From contig NZ_JAFIQU010000002.1 of assembly GCF_017355985.1 (NCBI RefSeq), positions 310,001-374,000 of the forward strand: DNA of 64,000 nt. Direction: 5' to 3'. This document shows positions 1 through 9,399 of this stretch, one piece after another. Numbering within the stretch: position 1 is the stretch's first letter; each line of letters opens with the position of its first letter. The notes under the pieces were generated by a model. That model ran no database searches, was not told where the DNA came from, and worked only from the letters and a program-made list of their open reading frames with translations. The position numbers were made by a program, and so were the translations under genes. Source of the DNA: Arenibaculum pallidiluteum. GTDB lineage: Bacteria > Pseudomonadota > Alphaproteobacteria > Azospirillales > Azospirillaceae.

Positions 1-1
1 G

Positions 2-160
2 CTGGCGGAGAAGGCGCTCGACAAGGCGGCCGAGGGCGACGAGCGGCAGAGCGAGAAGCTGCTCGAGGAGGCGCGCAAGATCGATCCGGCGGCGGTCGCC
101 GAGGTGTCGGACGAGATCGAGGAGGACCGCCGGCAGGCCGAGCGCTACTCGGACCTCTGA
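2..160 (+). CDS. C-terminal tail of an unknown charged, helical protein (partial)
   Basis: The window opens inside this reading frame, which runs from base 2 to a TGA ending at 160 and gives the last 52 residues. They are dominated by Glu, Lys, Arg, Asp and Ala (for example [20 protein letters not shown]) and look like an amphipathic helix or coiled coil. No catalytic motif is visible and the start lies outside the window. The codon pattern is GC-rich at third positions, as in real genes here. Thioredoxin follows 127 bases downstream on the same strand. I cannot name a family. Confidence 0.6.
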   Translation: MAEKALDKAAEGDERQSEKLLEEARKIDPAAVAEVSDEIEEDRRQAERYSDL

Positions 161-287
161 GCGCCGCGCCCGGCGTGCAGGGCGGACCTGCGCAGGGGGT
201 CGCCTTGACCGCCCGGCGACCCAATGCCTACATTCGATGGGAACTCTTCCGGCATGCCGCCGGGCGAAAGAAAGACGCAGGAATCCC

Positions 288-611
288 ATGAGCAGCACGA
301 CCGCGGTCACCGATTCAAGCTTCGATTCCGACGTGCTGAAGGCGTCGGGACCGGTCCTGGTGGACTTCTGGGCGGAGTGGTGCGGCCCCTGCAAGATGAT
401 CGCGCCCGCGCTCGAGGAGCTCGCCAAGGACAAGGCCGGCGCCCTCACCGTCGCCAAGATCAACATCGACGAGAACCCCAAGACTCCCGGCCAGTACGGC
501 GTCCGCGGCATCCCGACCCTGATGCTGTTCAAGGACGGCAAGGTCGCCGCCACGCGGATCGGCGCCATGGCGAAGGGCCAGCTCTACACCTGGGTCGAAT
601 CCGTCATCTGA
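288..611 (+). CDS. trxA: Thioredoxin
   Basis: A 107-residue single-domain thioredoxin, the usual length for the family, which acts in the cytoplasm as a general disulfide reductase. The active site WCGPC lies at residues 31-35, preceded by VLVDFWAE and followed by [11 protein letters not shown]. The cis-proline loop [11 protein letters not shown] is present. I chose the ATG at 288 because it gives the canonical N-terminus and has an AGGA ribosome site just upstream; the frame is open to 237, but the extra 17 residues look like leader sequence. A strong hairpin at 625-651 follows the stop. The next gene is convergent, so trxA is probably transcribed alone or with the truncated gene upstream. 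Confidence 0.96.
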   Translation: MSSTTAVTDSSFDSDVLKASGPVLVDFWAEWCGPCKMIAPALEELAKDKAGALTVAKINIDENPKTPGQYGVRGIPTLMLFKDGKVAATRIGAMAKGQLYTWVESVI

Positions 612-624
612 CGCTCGACAGCAT

Positions 625-651
625 CCGGTCCGGGGCCCCGCCCCGGACCGG
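625..651. terminator. GC-rich hairpin between convergent trxA and EamA gene
   Basis: A perfect 12-bp stem (CCGGTCCGGGGC at 625-636 with its complement at 640-651) closes a 3-base loop. It lies 14 bases after the trxA stop and 21 bases from the end of the convergent transporter gene, so it could end transcription in both directions. Neither side has a clear U-tract, so it may only be a 3'-end stabilising structure. Confidence 0.5.
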
Positions 652-671
652 TCCCGTGCCCCCGATCGGGC

Positions 672-1568
672 TCAGGCGACCCGCCCGCGGCGGACCTCCC
701 GGTAGAAGGTGTAGAGGCCGCTCGCGACGATGATCGCGGCGCCCACGGCGTTCCACAGGTCCGGCAGGTCGCCGAAGGCGAACCACCCGACGGGCACCAC
801 CCAGATCAGCTGCGTATAGGTGAAGGGCGCGACGACCACCGCCGGCGAGGCCGTGTAGGCGACGATCATCAGGTAGTGCGAGACGCAGCCGAGCACGCCC
901 AGCGCCACCATCAGCGTCCAGCCCCACGCATCCGGACTCGACCACGCGAAGGGCACAGCGGCGCTCGCGACGGTGAAGCCGACCAGCGAGGTCCAGAACA
1001 GGGTCGTGGTTGCCGGCTCGGTGTGCGAGAGCAGCCGCGTCGCGATCTGGTAGAAGGCGTTCATCAAGGCCGCCGCGATGGGCAGCAGCATCGCCGGATG
1101 CATCGCCGGGCTCGGCCGGATCAGGATCAGCACGCCCGCGAAGCCGGCCGCCACGGCAAGCCAGCGGCGGATCCCCACCCTCTCGCGCAGCAGCGGAACC
1201 GACAGCGCCGTGATCAGCAGCGGCGTCAGGAAGCCGATCGCGTTCACCGTCGCGAGCGGCAGGAAGCGCAGGGCCGTGTAGACCAGGAAGGTGACCACCA
1301 GCAGCAGCAGCGAGCGCGTGACCTGCAGCCCCGGCCGGGTCGTCCGCACGTTGACGCGGCCAGCAAGAACGAAGGGGAGCATGGCCGCCAGGTGGAAGGC
1401 GTAGCGGGCCCAGGTGACCTGCCAGACCGGAATTCCCCATCCCACCAGGGTCTTGCCGATGGTGTCCATGGCGACCCATCCGAGCACGGCCAGGAGCATC
1501 AACATGATGCCGCGGCCGGGATGGGCCGCGCGCTCGGCCGGAAGCGTGATCGTCATGGCCGCGACCAT
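672..1568 (-). CDS. EamA/DMT-family membrane transporter
   Basis: A 298-residue hydrophobic protein with about ten membrane helices in two repeats of the EamA (drug/metabolite transporter) fold, for example the segments around GIMLMLLAVLGWVAMDTI and LLLLVVTFLVYTALRFL. The second repeat contains the typical YTQLIWVVPVGWFAFGD stretch. The ligand cannot be read from sequence; this subgroup includes exporters of amino acids and other metabolites. Two ATGs compete, at 1568 (MVAAMTITL) and 1556 (MTITL); I used the outer one because a G-rich patch precedes it at a sensible distance. The frame stays open far upstream through the neighbouring dehydrogenase gene, but that extension is an antisense-frame artefact. 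The dehydrogenase gene ends 83 bases upstream on the same strand. Confidence 0.85.
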   Translation of the reverse strand: MVAAMTITLPAERAAHPGRGIMLMLLAVLGWVAMDTIGKTLVGWGIPVWQVTWARYAFHLAAMLPFVLAGRVNVRTTRPGLQVTRSLLLLVVTFLVYTALRFLPLATVNAIGFLTPLLITALSVPLLRERVGIRRWLAVAAGFAGVLILIRPSPAMHPAMLLPIAAALMNAFYQIATRLLSHTEPATTTLFWTSLVGFTVASAAVPFAWSSPDAWGWTLMVALGVLGCVSHYLMIVAYTASPAVVVAPFTYTQLIWVVPVGWFAFGDLPDLWNAVGAAIIVASGLYTFYREVRRGRVA

Positions 1569-1651
1569 GGCAGAACCCCGGAGGCTCAGGGCGTGCAAAT
1601 TCGGGCGCTCAGCCCCGCATGCGCTGAATGCGCAGGGCCGCCCGCGGCGGC

Positions 1652-4036
1652 TCAGGACCTCGGCAGCGCATAGGCGATGACGTAGTCGCCGGGCTTCGTG
1701 CCGATGGACCCGTGCCCCCCCGCGACCTGGACGACGAACTGGCGGTCGCCGACGGCATAGGTCATCGGGGTCGCCTGCCCGCCCGCCGGCAGCCTGTGCT
1801 GCCAGAGCTGCCGTCCCGTGGCGAGGTCGTAGGCACGCAGATAGTTGTCGATGCTGGCTGCCAGGAAGACCACGCCCCCGGCCGTGATCATGGGCCCGCC
1901 GAGGCCGGGCACGCCGAGCCTGATGGGCGGCAGCGGCACGGGCCCCGCATCCTGGATCGTCCCGTTCCTGTGCATCCACGCCGTCCGGCCCGTGCGCAGG
2001 TCCACGCCCGCGACGTAGCCCCAGGGCGGTGTCTGGCACGGCAGCATGATCGGCGACATGAAGGGCTGCATGATCACCGCATAGGGACCGCCGGTGTTTA
2101 GGTTCAGCCCTGCCTCGCCGGCATTGACAGGCTGCCCGGGGCCGACCTCGTCGCTCGGGATCAGCCGAGAGGTGAAGGCGAGATAGGTCGGCATGCCGAA
2201 CATCACCTGGCGCACGGGATCCACCGCCACCGAGCCCCAGTTGAAGACGCCGAAATTGCCGGGATAGACCAGCGTCCCCTCGGTCGAGGGCGGCGTGTAG
2301 CGCCCCGCGTAGCGAAGCGAGCGGAAGCGGATGCGGCAGGCGAGCTGGTCGAACAGGCTGACGCCCCACATGTCGGCCTCGCGCATGGGGGGCGGCATGA
2401 AGGTGAGGCCCGAAACCGGCTGCGTGGGCGCGGAGAAGTCCTCGGGGATCGTCCCCGACGGCGCCGGCACCTCGCGGATCGGAACGATGGGTTCGCCCGA
2501 GCGCCGGTCGAGCACGTAGATGTCGCCCTGTTTGGTGGGCGCGATCAGCGCCGGCACGGGCCCGTTGACCGTCGCGATGTCGATCAGCACCGGCTGGGCC
2601 GGGACGTCCATGTCCCAGAGATCGTGATGCACCGTCTGGCGCACCCAGCGGACCTCGCCGGTGCCGAGGTCGAGCGCCACGATCGAGGAGGAGAAGCGCT
2701 CGACCGCCTCGCTGCGGCCCATGCCAAGCTGGTCGGGAGTGCGGTTGCCGAGCGGGACATAGAGCAGGCCCAGCTCCTCGTCGGCGCTGGAGACCGACCA
2801 GCTGTTCGGCGAGTTCGGCGTGTAGGTCTCCTCCGCTCCCAGCGGCTCGGTGCGGTCGGGATTGCCGGAGTCCCAGTTCCAGACGAGCGCGCCCGTGTTG
2901 ACGTCGTAGGCGCGGATCACCCCCGACGGCGCCTGGACCGCGTAGTTGTCGTTGACGGCCCCGCCCACGATGACGAGGCCCCGCGCCACCACCGGGGGCG
3001 ACGTCGAATAGTAGAAGCCGCTCTGCCTGTTCGGCATGTTGGCCCAGAGGTCCACCGCGCCGTTCCGGCCGAAGCCCTCGCATACGGCGCCGCTCAGCGC
3101 GTCGAGCGCGATCAGCCGGGCGTCCGCCGTCGGCAGGAAGACGCGCGCCGCGCAGGGCTGCCCGGCGCGGGCCGGATCGGCGTGGTAGGAGACGCCCCGA
3201 CAGGTCTGGTGCTGGCGGTTGGGATCCTGGGGGGTCGCTGCGTCGAAACGCCAGCGCTCCTGCCCGGTGGCGGCGTCCAGTGCGATCGCGATGTCATGCG
3301 GCGTGCAGACGTAGAGCAGGTCCCCGGCCTTCAGCGGCGTGACCTGATACGTCGTCTCCAGCACATCGTCGGGGCGGATGAGATCGCCCGTCCGGTACGT
3401 CCAGGCGACCTCCAGGCGGCCGATATTCTCGGGCGTGATCTCCGCGAGCGGCGAGTAGCGCTGGCCGTCGAGCGTGCGCCCGTAATGGTGCCATTCGCCG
3501 GGTGGGACCGCGCCCGAAGGGGCGGCCCCGGCAACCGGCTCGAGGTTCAGGCGGCCCGCGACGTCATGGGGATCGCGGAGCATGGACAGGCCCGCGACCA
3601 CCAGCGTGAGGAGGACGGATGCCGCGAGCGCGATCCGGCCCGGATGCCAGCGCCGGACCCCTTCGGGGCGCCGGCCATCGGCCTGCGCTCCGCCGGTGGC
3701 CGGCGCTTGGGCGGAGGCGACGGAGGCCGCTGGGCGGCTGCCGAGCGACCAGGGCGTCAGCAGCCAGAGGCCGAGCAGGACTACCAGGCCTCCGCGCGTG
3801 CCGAGCTGCCACCAGTCGAGCCCGACCTCCCACAGGGCCCAGGCCAGCGTCACCAGGATGATCCCGGCATAGACCGCGCGGGCCGCGGGATTGCGCCGCA
3901 GGACCAGCACGGCTGTCGCTGCGAAGGCGAGCCCGGCCAGCAGATAGAACCAGCTCCCGCCGAGCACGGCCAGCCATGCCCCGCCGATCACGAGATAAAG
4001 CGCGACGGCGAGAAGTAGAAGGAAAGTGACGATCAT
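1652..4036 (-). CDS. Membrane-bound PQQ-dependent dehydrogenase (glucose/quinate/shikimate family)
   Basis: 794 residues, matching the roughly 800-residue membrane-bound glucose/quinate dehydrogenase family. Five membrane helices lie in the first 150 residues (about 3-22, 27-45, 54-73, 80-95 and 130-150). They are followed by a large periplasmic beta-propeller that binds pyrroloquinoline quinone. Visible family motifs are HYGRTLDGQRYSPL at the propeller start, TCRGVSYH (PQQ-contacting His region), HHDLWDMDVPAQP (catalytic Asp region) and APTKQGDIYVLDRRSG (the active-site Lys). The enzyme oxidises sugars or polyols in the periplasm and passes electrons to ubiquinone. Glucose and quinate/shikimate enzymes cannot be told apart here, so no symbol is given. 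No PQQ-synthesis genes are in the window. Confidence 0.93.
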   Translation of the reverse strand: MIVTFLLLLAVALYLVIGGAWLAVLGGSWFYLLAGLAFAATAVLVLRRNPAARAVYAGIILVTLAWALWEVGLDWWQLGTRGGLVVLLGLWLLTPWSLGSRPAASVASAQAPATGGAQADGRRPEGVRRWHPGRIALAASVLLTLVVAGLSMLRDPHDVAGRLNLEPVAGAAPSGAVPPGEWHHYGRTLDGQRYSPLAEITPENIGRLEVAWTYRTGDLIRPDDVLETTYQVTPLKAGDLLYVCTPHDIAIALDAATGQERWRFDAATPQDPNRQHQTCRGVSYHADPARAGQPCAARVFLPTADARLIALDALSGAVCEGFGRNGAVDLWANMPNRQSGFYYSTSPPVVARGLVIVGGAVNDNYAVQAPSGVIRAYDVNTGALVWNWDSGNPDRTEPLGAEETYTPNSPNSWSVSSADEELGLLYVPLGNRTPDQLGMGRSEAVERFSSSIVALDLGTGEVRWVRQTVHHDLWDMDVPAQPVLIDIATVNGPVPALIAPTKQGDIYVLDRRSGEPIVPIREVPAPSGTIPEDFSAPTQPVSGLTFMPPPMREADMWGVSLFDQLACRIRFRSLRYAGRYTPPSTEGTLVYPGNFGVFNWGSVAVDPVRQVMFGMPTYLAFTSRLIPSDEVGPGQPVNAGEAGLNLNTGGPYAVIMQPFMSPIMLPCQTPPWGYVAGVDLRTGRTAWMHRNGTIQDAGPVPLPPIRLGVPGLGGPMITAGGVVFLAASIDNYLRAYDLATGRQLWQHRLPAGGQATPMTYAVGDRQFVVQVAGGHGSIGTKPGDYVIAYALPRS

Positions 4037-4244
4037 CGGCCCGAGCCCCCCTGCTCCCCTGCTGCATGGGCGAACGCAGGCAGAGGAGCAGGCGTTCCGG
4101 GGAAGGCCACGGCGCCGGTGCCGGACCTTGCAGCCAGAGGATGAGAAATCGCCGGCGAGGCTTGATTTTTCGCCATTTCCGGGCGGTTCGCGGGATCAAC
4201 GCACTTCCGGCAGGCACCCTTCGGACAGGGCGGCAGCGCCGCGC

Positions 4245-4988
4245 TCAGGCGAGGGTGCCGTCGACCCAGCTGTCGACCGCCAGCAGCTGCGCGCCGCTGA
4301 GGCGCTCCAGCATTCCCGAGCCGTCGCGGTCCAGGACGTCGCGCCGAGAATCCGTGCCGATCATGATGCGGAAATCCGCCCTGCCGTCGCGGTCGACACC
4401 GAGAAGGCCGATGGCCCCGGACCGGCTGGTCTCGTTCGCGCCCACGGCTTGGCGGATCTGTCCTGCGAGGCGCCGGCCGATGGAGCCTTCCACGGCCTCG
4501 CGGAACTTCCGCTGCTGCTCGGCGAGATGCTGCGCCAGCACCGCGTCGCGGCCCGTCGCGGCAGGTGTCCCGCGGTCCCTCTCGCGGCCGCGCGCGTCCA
4601 TGGCCACCGTCAGGGTGCCGCCGCCACTGCGGGCATCCATCTGTGCGGTGATCACCGCGACCTCGTCATCCGGCCGCCCCGTGGGCTTCTCGATCCTGCT
4701 GCCCTTGGGCGGCGGCACGCCTTCGAGAGCGAGAAGGCGCTGGAACAGCCGCCGCGCCGCACGGTTCAGCGTCACCCCCTCGATGCCGCCGATGCCGAGC
4801 ACGTCCCTCACCTTCGCGGCCAGCTTCTGCTCGTACTCCTTGTCGACGCTCTGCAGGGCGGGAGCGTCGATGGCGACGCCCGGCGGCAGGGCTGCGCCGA
4901 CAGGTGCCGGGGCAGCCCTGCCGTCCGCGGGGCGCCCCGCCGCTCCGGCGACCGGCAGCGCCGCACCCTGCAGTTTATCGACCAGCAT
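4245..4988 (-). CDS. Uncharacterised protein with Asp/Gly-rich loops
   Basis: A 247-residue protein that I do not recognise. The first 40 residues are Ala/Pro/Gly-rich and low in complexity. Residues about 45-90 look helical (DKEYEQKLAAKVRDVLGI, LNRAARRLFQRLLAL). The C-terminal third has two short loops, GVDRDGRADF and LDRDGSGMLERL, that resemble degenerate EF-hand or dockerin calcium loops but lack the full ligand spacing. There is no convincing signal peptide or membrane helix. It lies between the PQQ dehydrogenase and the FolC-like gene on the same strand, 81 bases before the latter gene's 3' end. The reading frame and codon use look genuine. Confidence 0.6.
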   Translation of the reverse strand: MLVDKLQGAALPVAGAAGRPADGRAAPAPVGAALPPGVAIDAPALQSVDKEYEQKLAAKVRDVLGIGGIEGVTLNRAARRLFQRLLALEGVPPPKGSRIEKPTGRPDDEVAVITAQMDARSGGGTLTVAMDARGRERDRGTPAATGRDAVLAQHLAEQQRKFREAVEGSIGRRLAGQIRQAVGANETSRSGAIGLLGVDRDGRADFRIMIGTDSRRDVLDRDGSGMLERLSGAQLLAVDSWVDGTLA

Positions 4989-5069
4989 CGGCGATCCCGC
5001 TTTGCGTGTTTCGGCAGCACCGTATCAGAGCTCGGTCGCGCGGTCGACGGCATCGGCGCCCCGTGCGCC

Positions 5070-6296
5070 TCAGGATTTTCCCAAGGCGCGCCTTACGAGC
5101 CTCAGGAAAGTCTGCGTGCCGGCGAGCGCCAGTCTGTCGGCCCCGGTGTGCGCCAGGGTGCTGCGCAGGGCTGCCGTACAGGCTTCGGCATCGTCGTAGC
5201 GCAGGCGCCCCGCGATGGCGCCCGATGCCTCGGCCAGTGCGTGGGAGAGGCGGCCGCGCTCGCCCTCGAGCACCAGATGCTGCACAGGAATGCCGAGCCC
5301 GGCGAAGGCGGCGGCGACCCCGGACACGTCCTTGTCGTCCGGCAGCGACAGCAAAGCCAGCGGCCGACGGCCGCGGCCGAGCTCGCGCCGCCAGAACGCC
5401 GCATCGAAGGAGTCCGCCGCGATCAGGCCCTCATAGGTGACCGGCACGCCTCCCGTCCAGGCACGCCCGAAGGACGGTAGCGAGGGTAGCGGGTCCGGCG
5501 GCGCGCAGGCGCGGCCGAGATAGGCCCCGGCGGCTGCCGCCGCGATCGCGGCGTCCTCCGCCAGCCAGGAGGGCGCCTCGGCAAGCGGCAGCGTCGGCGG
5601 CTCCACGCCGATGAACGCTCCACCCGGCGCCGCGAAGGGCCGGGCCAGCGGCCCCAGCACGGCGATCTCCGACCCGTCGAGCATCGCGAGCTTGTCGGCG
5701 GCGATCTCCGACAGCGTCGGGCCGAGATATTCCGGATGCTCCAGGAAGATGCTGGTGACGACCCCAACGCGCGAACGCAACCGGCCGACCTCGTCCCAGC
5801 GCACGCCGCGCCCGCCTTCCAGCACGACATGGGCGACGCCGCGCTCGCGGAACCAGGCGAGCCCGACCAGCAGGAACAAGCCCGAAGGCGACAGGTAGCG
5901 CCCCGGAGGCAGCGCCCGCGCCGCCGTCTCCACCTCGGGTGCCAGCGCAGCCCAGATCCGCGCGAACTCGGCCTCGGTGATCGGCCTTCCGTCCACCTGG
6001 ATCCGATCCGTGTGCTCGATCTCCTCGGGCGAGGTGATGCGGCCCACAGGCTCGCCGGGGCGTGCCTGCGCCAGCATGGCGGCGACTAGGCGCGTCACCG
6101 AGCCCTTGCCCTTGCTGCCGCTGACCCGCACCAGCCGGGCCGGGTCGGGAACCAGAGCCAGCCGCTCCGCCAGCGCCACCAGCGCCTCAGGCGTCCTCAC
6201 CTCGCGGTCGGGACGCCCGGCGATGCGGTCCTTCTCGCGCAGATAGCCCGCGAAGATCGCGTCCAGCGCGCCCTGATAGGCGGCAGAGACACTCAC
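5070..6296 (-). CDS. FolC-like Mur-ligase-family protein (divergent paralogue)
   Basis: A 408-residue ATP-dependent ligase-like protein related to folylpolyglutamate synthase. The P-loop reads GSKGKGSVTRL at about residue 50, where true FolC has GTNGKGST. The counterpart of the FolC motif [12 protein letters not shown] is altered to GGRGVRWDEVG, and the DHxDxLG motif reads LEHPEYLG. A lysine in the position of the carbamylated FolC lysine is kept in AADKLAML. It starts with GTG at 6296 inside the folC stop (GTGA overlap), so translation is coupled to folC. It is more likely a Mur-ligase-type enzyme with another substrate than a second folate enzyme, but the substrate is unknown. It is the last gene of the trpB-trpA-accD-folC run. 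Confidence 0.8.
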   Translation of the reverse strand: MSVSAAYQGALDAIFAGYLREKDRIAGRPDREVRTPEALVALAERLALVPDPARLVRVSGSKGKGSVTRLVAAMLAQARPGEPVGRITSPEEIEHTDRIQVDGRPITEAEFARIWAALAPEVETAARALPPGRYLSPSGLFLLVGLAWFRERGVAHVVLEGGRGVRWDEVGRLRSRVGVVTSIFLEHPEYLGPTLSEIAADKLAMLDGSEIAVLGPLARPFAAPGGAFIGVEPPTLPLAEAPSWLAEDAAIAAAAAGAYLGRACAPPDPLPSLPSFGRAWTGGVPVTYEGLIAADSFDAAFWRRELGRGRRPLALLSLPDDKDVSGVAAAFAGLGIPVQHLVLEGERGRLSHALAEASGAIAGRLRYDDAEACTAALRSTLAHTGADRLALAGTQTFLRLVRRALGKS

Positions 6297-7606
6297 GGCA
6301 CGGCCAGGCCGTTCACCCGCAGCGCCTCGGCGACCAGCGCCAGGGATCCGGTGACGAGAACCCGGCCGCGCTCGCGCCCCGCGGCACCCTCCAGGGCGGC
6401 GGACAGGTCCGCGGCCGTGTCCATGGCGATCCCCACCGTCGCCGCGGCCGCGGCGCAGGCCTCCGGTGGCAAGGCGCGCGGCTCGCCGGGGATCGGGACC
6501 GCGGTCGCCGAGGAGAACCGCGACTCCAGAAGACGCAGGAACTCGGCCGGGTCGCGGTCGGACAGCATTCCGAAGACGAGATGGAGCGGCCGGTCGCCCC
6601 AGCCCGCGAGCACGGCTGCGAGCGCCCGCGCGCCACCGGGATTGTGGGCGGCGTCGAGCCAGAGATCCTGGCCCGCCGCGGCCTCGGCGAGGCGCCCTTC
6701 GGAAAGCCGCTGCAGCCGTCCCGGCCAGACCGCCTGCCGCAGGCCCTCCTCGATGGCCTTGGGAGGGACGGCGAGCCCGGAAGCCGCCGCGAGGCAGCGA
6801 ATTGCGGTCGCCGCATTGACGGCCTGGTGCGGTCCCGGCAGCACCGGCGAGGGATACCATGCGGCCGTCCCGCCCGCCTGGAGGGTGAAGCCCGCTGCCT
6901 CGGGCGCGACGTGCCAGTCGCGGCCATGGAGGTCGAGCGGCGTAGACAGGGCCTCGGCCCGGGCGCGGATTACGGCTTCCGCGGCAGCCTCCTGCGGTCC
7001 GATCACGGCGGGCACGCCGGTCTTCAGGATCCCTGCCTTCTCGCCCGCGATGGCGGCGAGCGTGTCGCCGAGATAGTCCATGTGGTCCATGGAGACCGGC
7101 GTGATCACGGTGACCGCCGGCCGGGCAACCAGGTTCGTCGCGTCCAGCCGGCCGCCGAGCCCGACCTCCAGCAGGAGCGCGTCCGCGGGCTCGCGCGCGA
7201 AGGCCAGGAGGGCCGCGGCGGTGGTGGATTCGAAGAAGGTGACGGGATCGCCCGCGTTGGTGCGCTCGACCTCCTCAAGGAGATCGGCCAGGTGGTCGTC
7301 CTCGATGGGACGGCCGGCCAGCCGGATGCGCTCGTGAAATCGGACGAGATGGGGAGAGGTGTAGACGTGCACGCGCCGCCCGGCCGCCTCCAGCATCGCG
7401 CGCAGGAACGCGATGGTGGAGCCCTTGCCGTTGGTGCCCGCCACGTGAACGACGGGCGGCAGCCGGCGCTGCGGATCGCCCAGGCGCGCCATGAGCCGCT
7501 CGACCCGTCCCAGGGAAAGGTCGATCACCCGGGGGTGGAGGCGCTTCAGGCGCTCGAGGACGGGCCCCGCGCGCTCAGCGCTCGGCGGGTTCGCCGGCGG
7601 GCTCAC
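6293..7606 (-). CDS. folC: Bifunctional folylpolyglutamate synthase / dihydrofolate synthase
   Basis: 437 residues, the normal FolC length. It adds glutamate to dihydropteroate and folates in the cytoplasm. The P-loop is [11 protein letters not shown], followed by [15 protein letters not shown], the [12 protein letters not shown] motif, DHMDYLG, and the [10 protein letters not shown] segment with the conserved lysine. The C-terminal domain includes [14 protein letters not shown]. The start is taken as GTG at 7606, which overlaps the accD end by 32 bases; no ATG gives a complete N-terminus. It lies directly downstream of accD, a common alphaproteobacterial order, and overlaps the next gene by four bases. 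Confidence 0.93.
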   Translation of the reverse strand: MSPPANPPSAERAGPVLERLKRLHPRVIDLSLGRVERLMARLGDPQRRLPPVVHVAGTNGKGSTIAFLRAMLEAAGRRVHVYTSPHLVRFHERIRLAGRPIEDDHLADLLEEVERTNAGDPVTFFESTTAAALLAFAREPADALLLEVGLGGRLDATNLVARPAVTVITPVSMDHMDYLGDTLAAIAGEKAGILKTGVPAVIGPQEAAAEAVIRARAEALSTPLDLHGRDWHVAPEAAGFTLQAGGTAAWYPSPVLPGPHQAVNAATAIRCLAAASGLAVPPKAIEEGLRQAVWPGRLQRLSEGRLAEAAAGQDLWLDAAHNPGGARALAAVLAGWGDRPLHLVFGMLSDRDPAEFLRLLESRFSSATAVPIPGEPRALPPEACAAAAATVGIAMDTAADLSAALEGAAGRERGRVLVTGSLALVAEALRVNGLAVP

Positions 7607-8549
7607 GGCCGTCCTTGGAAGCCGCGGCGGCGGGCGGCGGAACCGCTTCCGCCTCGACCTCGGCCACGGCGATCGGCATCGCGACGACTTCCGCGACGGG
7701 CGCCGGCCGGCGCAGCAGGTCCAGGAGCTTGGAAAGCGTGCGGCGCAGGTCCTTGCGGTGGACGACCATGTCCACCATGCCATGCTCCATCAGGTATTCC
7801 GCGCGCTGGAAGCCCTCGGGCAGGGTCTCGCGGATCGTGTCCTCGATCACGCGGGCGCCGGCGAAGCCGATCTGGGCGCCCCGCTCGGCAATGTGCACGT
7901 CGCCCAGCATGGCGAAGCTGGCGGTGACGCCCCCGGTGGTGGGATCGGTCAGGACGACCACGTAGGGCAGCCCCGCCTCCTTGACCATCTCGACCGCGAT
8001 CACGGTGCGCGGCATCTGCATCAGCGACAGGATGCCTTCCTGCATGCGCGCCCCGCCCGAGGCCGGGACGACCACCAGCGGCGCGTCCTGCAGCACGGCG
8101 AGCCGCGCCGCCGCGACGAGCCCCTCGCCCACCGCGATGCCCATCGAGCCGCCCATGAACCCGAAGTCGAAGGCGGCGACCACGACGGGCATTCCGTCCA
8201 TCCGGCCATGCGCGACCAGGATCGCGTCCGGGCGCCCGGTCTTGGACTGCGCCTCCTTCAGGCGGTCCGCATAGCGCTTCTGGTCGCGGAAGCGCAGCGG
8301 ATCCGGCGGCGCCTTCGGCAGCTCGATGGTCTGATACTCGCCGCCGTCGAACAGCATCTGCATCCGGCGCACCGGGTCGATGCGCATGTGGAAGCCGCAA
8401 TGCTGGCAGACCCTGAGATTCTCCTCGAGGTCGCGGTGGAACAGCATCGCCTCGCAGTTCGGGCACTTGAGCCAGAGATTGTCCGGTACGTCCTTCTTCG
8501 CGTAGAGCGCGCGGATCTTGGGTCGGACGAAATTGGTGAGCCAGTTCAT
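7575..8549 (-). CDS. accD: Acetyl-CoA carboxylase carboxyltransferase subunit beta
   Basis: A 324-residue AccD, which with AccA forms the carboxyltransferase that makes malonyl-CoA for fatty acid synthesis. The N-terminal zinc ribbon is complete, with cysteines in CPNC and, 15 residues on, CQHC. The carboxyltransferase core follows, with [25 protein letters not shown] and [18 protein letters not shown]. The last 45 residues are an Ala/Pro/Glu-rich tail outside the catalytic fold. The ATG at 8549 has a GAAGGAAG ribosome site. The trpA stop is 13 bases upstream, so it is probably in one transcript with trpBA and folC. Confidence 0.97.
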   Translation of the reverse strand: MNWLTNFVRPKIRALYAKKDVPDNLWLKCPNCEAMLFHRDLEENLRVCQHCGFHMRIDPVRRMQMLFDGGEYQTIELPKAPPDPLRFRDQKRYADRLKEAQSKTGRPDAILVAHGRMDGMPVVVAAFDFGFMGGSMGIAVGEGLVAAARLAVLQDAPLVVVPASGGARMQEGILSLMQMPRTVIAVEMVKEAGLPYVVVLTDPTTGGVTASFAMLGDVHIAERGAQIGFAGARVIEDTIRETLPEGFQRAEYLMEHGMVDMVVHRKDLRRTLSKLLDLLRRPAPVAEVVAMPIAVAEVEAEAVPPPAAAASKDGREPAGEPAER

Positions 8550-8562
8550 GGCGGAACTTCCT

Positions 8563-9399
8563 TCAGACACGGCGGGCCTCCCGGACGCCATCGGCGAGCC
8601 TGCGTACGAAGCCGAGCACATCCTCGACAAGCCCGGGGCCCGGCATTCCGGCCCCGTCCAGCCCGGCCGCGATGCGCGAGACGATCGCGGAGCCGACGAC
8701 CGCGGCGTCGGCGACGCGGGCCACGGCTGCTGCGCGCTCGGGGCTGTTGATGCCGAAGCCCACGGCGACGGGCAGGTCGGTATGGCGGCGCAGCCGCGCG
8801 ACGGCGGCCGCGATGTCCCCGGCCTCGGCGGACCCCGCTCCGGTGATCCCGGTGATCGAGACGTAGTAGACGAAGCCCGAGGTATTCGCGAGCACCGCCG
8901 GCAGGCGGCGATCGTCGGTCGTGGGCGTCGCCAGGCGGATGAAGCTGACGCCTTTGGCGAGCGCCGGCAGGCACAGCTCCGCGTCCTCCTCGGGCGGCAG
9001 GTCGACGACGATCAGCCCGTCGACCCCGGCCTCCAGCGCCGCCGTCAGGAAGCGGTCGACCCCGAAGCTGTAGATGGGGTTGTAGTATCCCATCAGGATG
9101 ATCGGAGTCGACTGGTCCTCCTGCCGGAAGGCCGTGACCAGATCCAGCGTCCGGCGCAGCGTCGCCCCCGCCTTCAGCGCCCGCAGGCCGGCCGCCTGGA
9201 TGGCCGGACCGTCCGCCATTGGGTCGGTGAAGGGCATGCCGAGCTCGATCACGTCGGCGCCGGCGGCCGGCAGCCCGCGCAGGATCGCGAGACTGGTTGC
9301 GGCATCGGGGTCGCCAGCCGTGACGAAGGTGACGAGGCCGGCCCGTCCCTCGGCGCGGAGCGCGGCGAAACGCGCCGCAATACGCGACGGGGCGCTCAC
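8563..9399 (-). CDS. trpA: Tryptophan synthase alpha chain
   Basis: 278 residues. TrpA cleaves indole-3-glycerol phosphate to indole and glyceraldehyde 3-phosphate and channels indole to TrpB. The catalytic glutamate is E52 in ELGMPFTDP and the catalytic aspartate D63 in [10 protein letters not shown]. The phosphate-binding segment [10 protein letters not shown] and the TPTTDDRR loop are present. Its ATG overlaps the trpB stop (ATGA), indicating coupled translation. No other trp genes are in the window, so the pathway is split in this genome or begins outside it. Confidence 0.97.
   Translation of the reverse strand: MSAPSRIAARFAALRAEGRAGLVTFVTAGDPDAATSLAILRGLPAAGADVIELGMPFTDPMADGPAIQAAGLRALKAGATLRRTLDLVTAFRQEDQSTPIILMGYYNPIYSFGVDRFLTAALEAGVDGLIVVDLPPEEDAELCLPALAKGVSFIRLATPTTDDRRLPAVLANTSGFVYYVSITGITGAGSAEAGDIAAAVARLRRHTDLPVAVGFGINSPERAAAVARVADAAVVGSAIVSRIAAGLDGAGMPGPGLVEDVLGFVRRLADGVREARRV

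Noticed and set aside
672-3083. Long minus-strand open frame fusing the EamA transporter with about 500 upstream residues
   Set aside because: The upstream part is the PQQ dehydrogenase gene read in the wrong phase (Arg/Gly/His/Pro-rich, no domain). Only the last 298 residues form a transporter.
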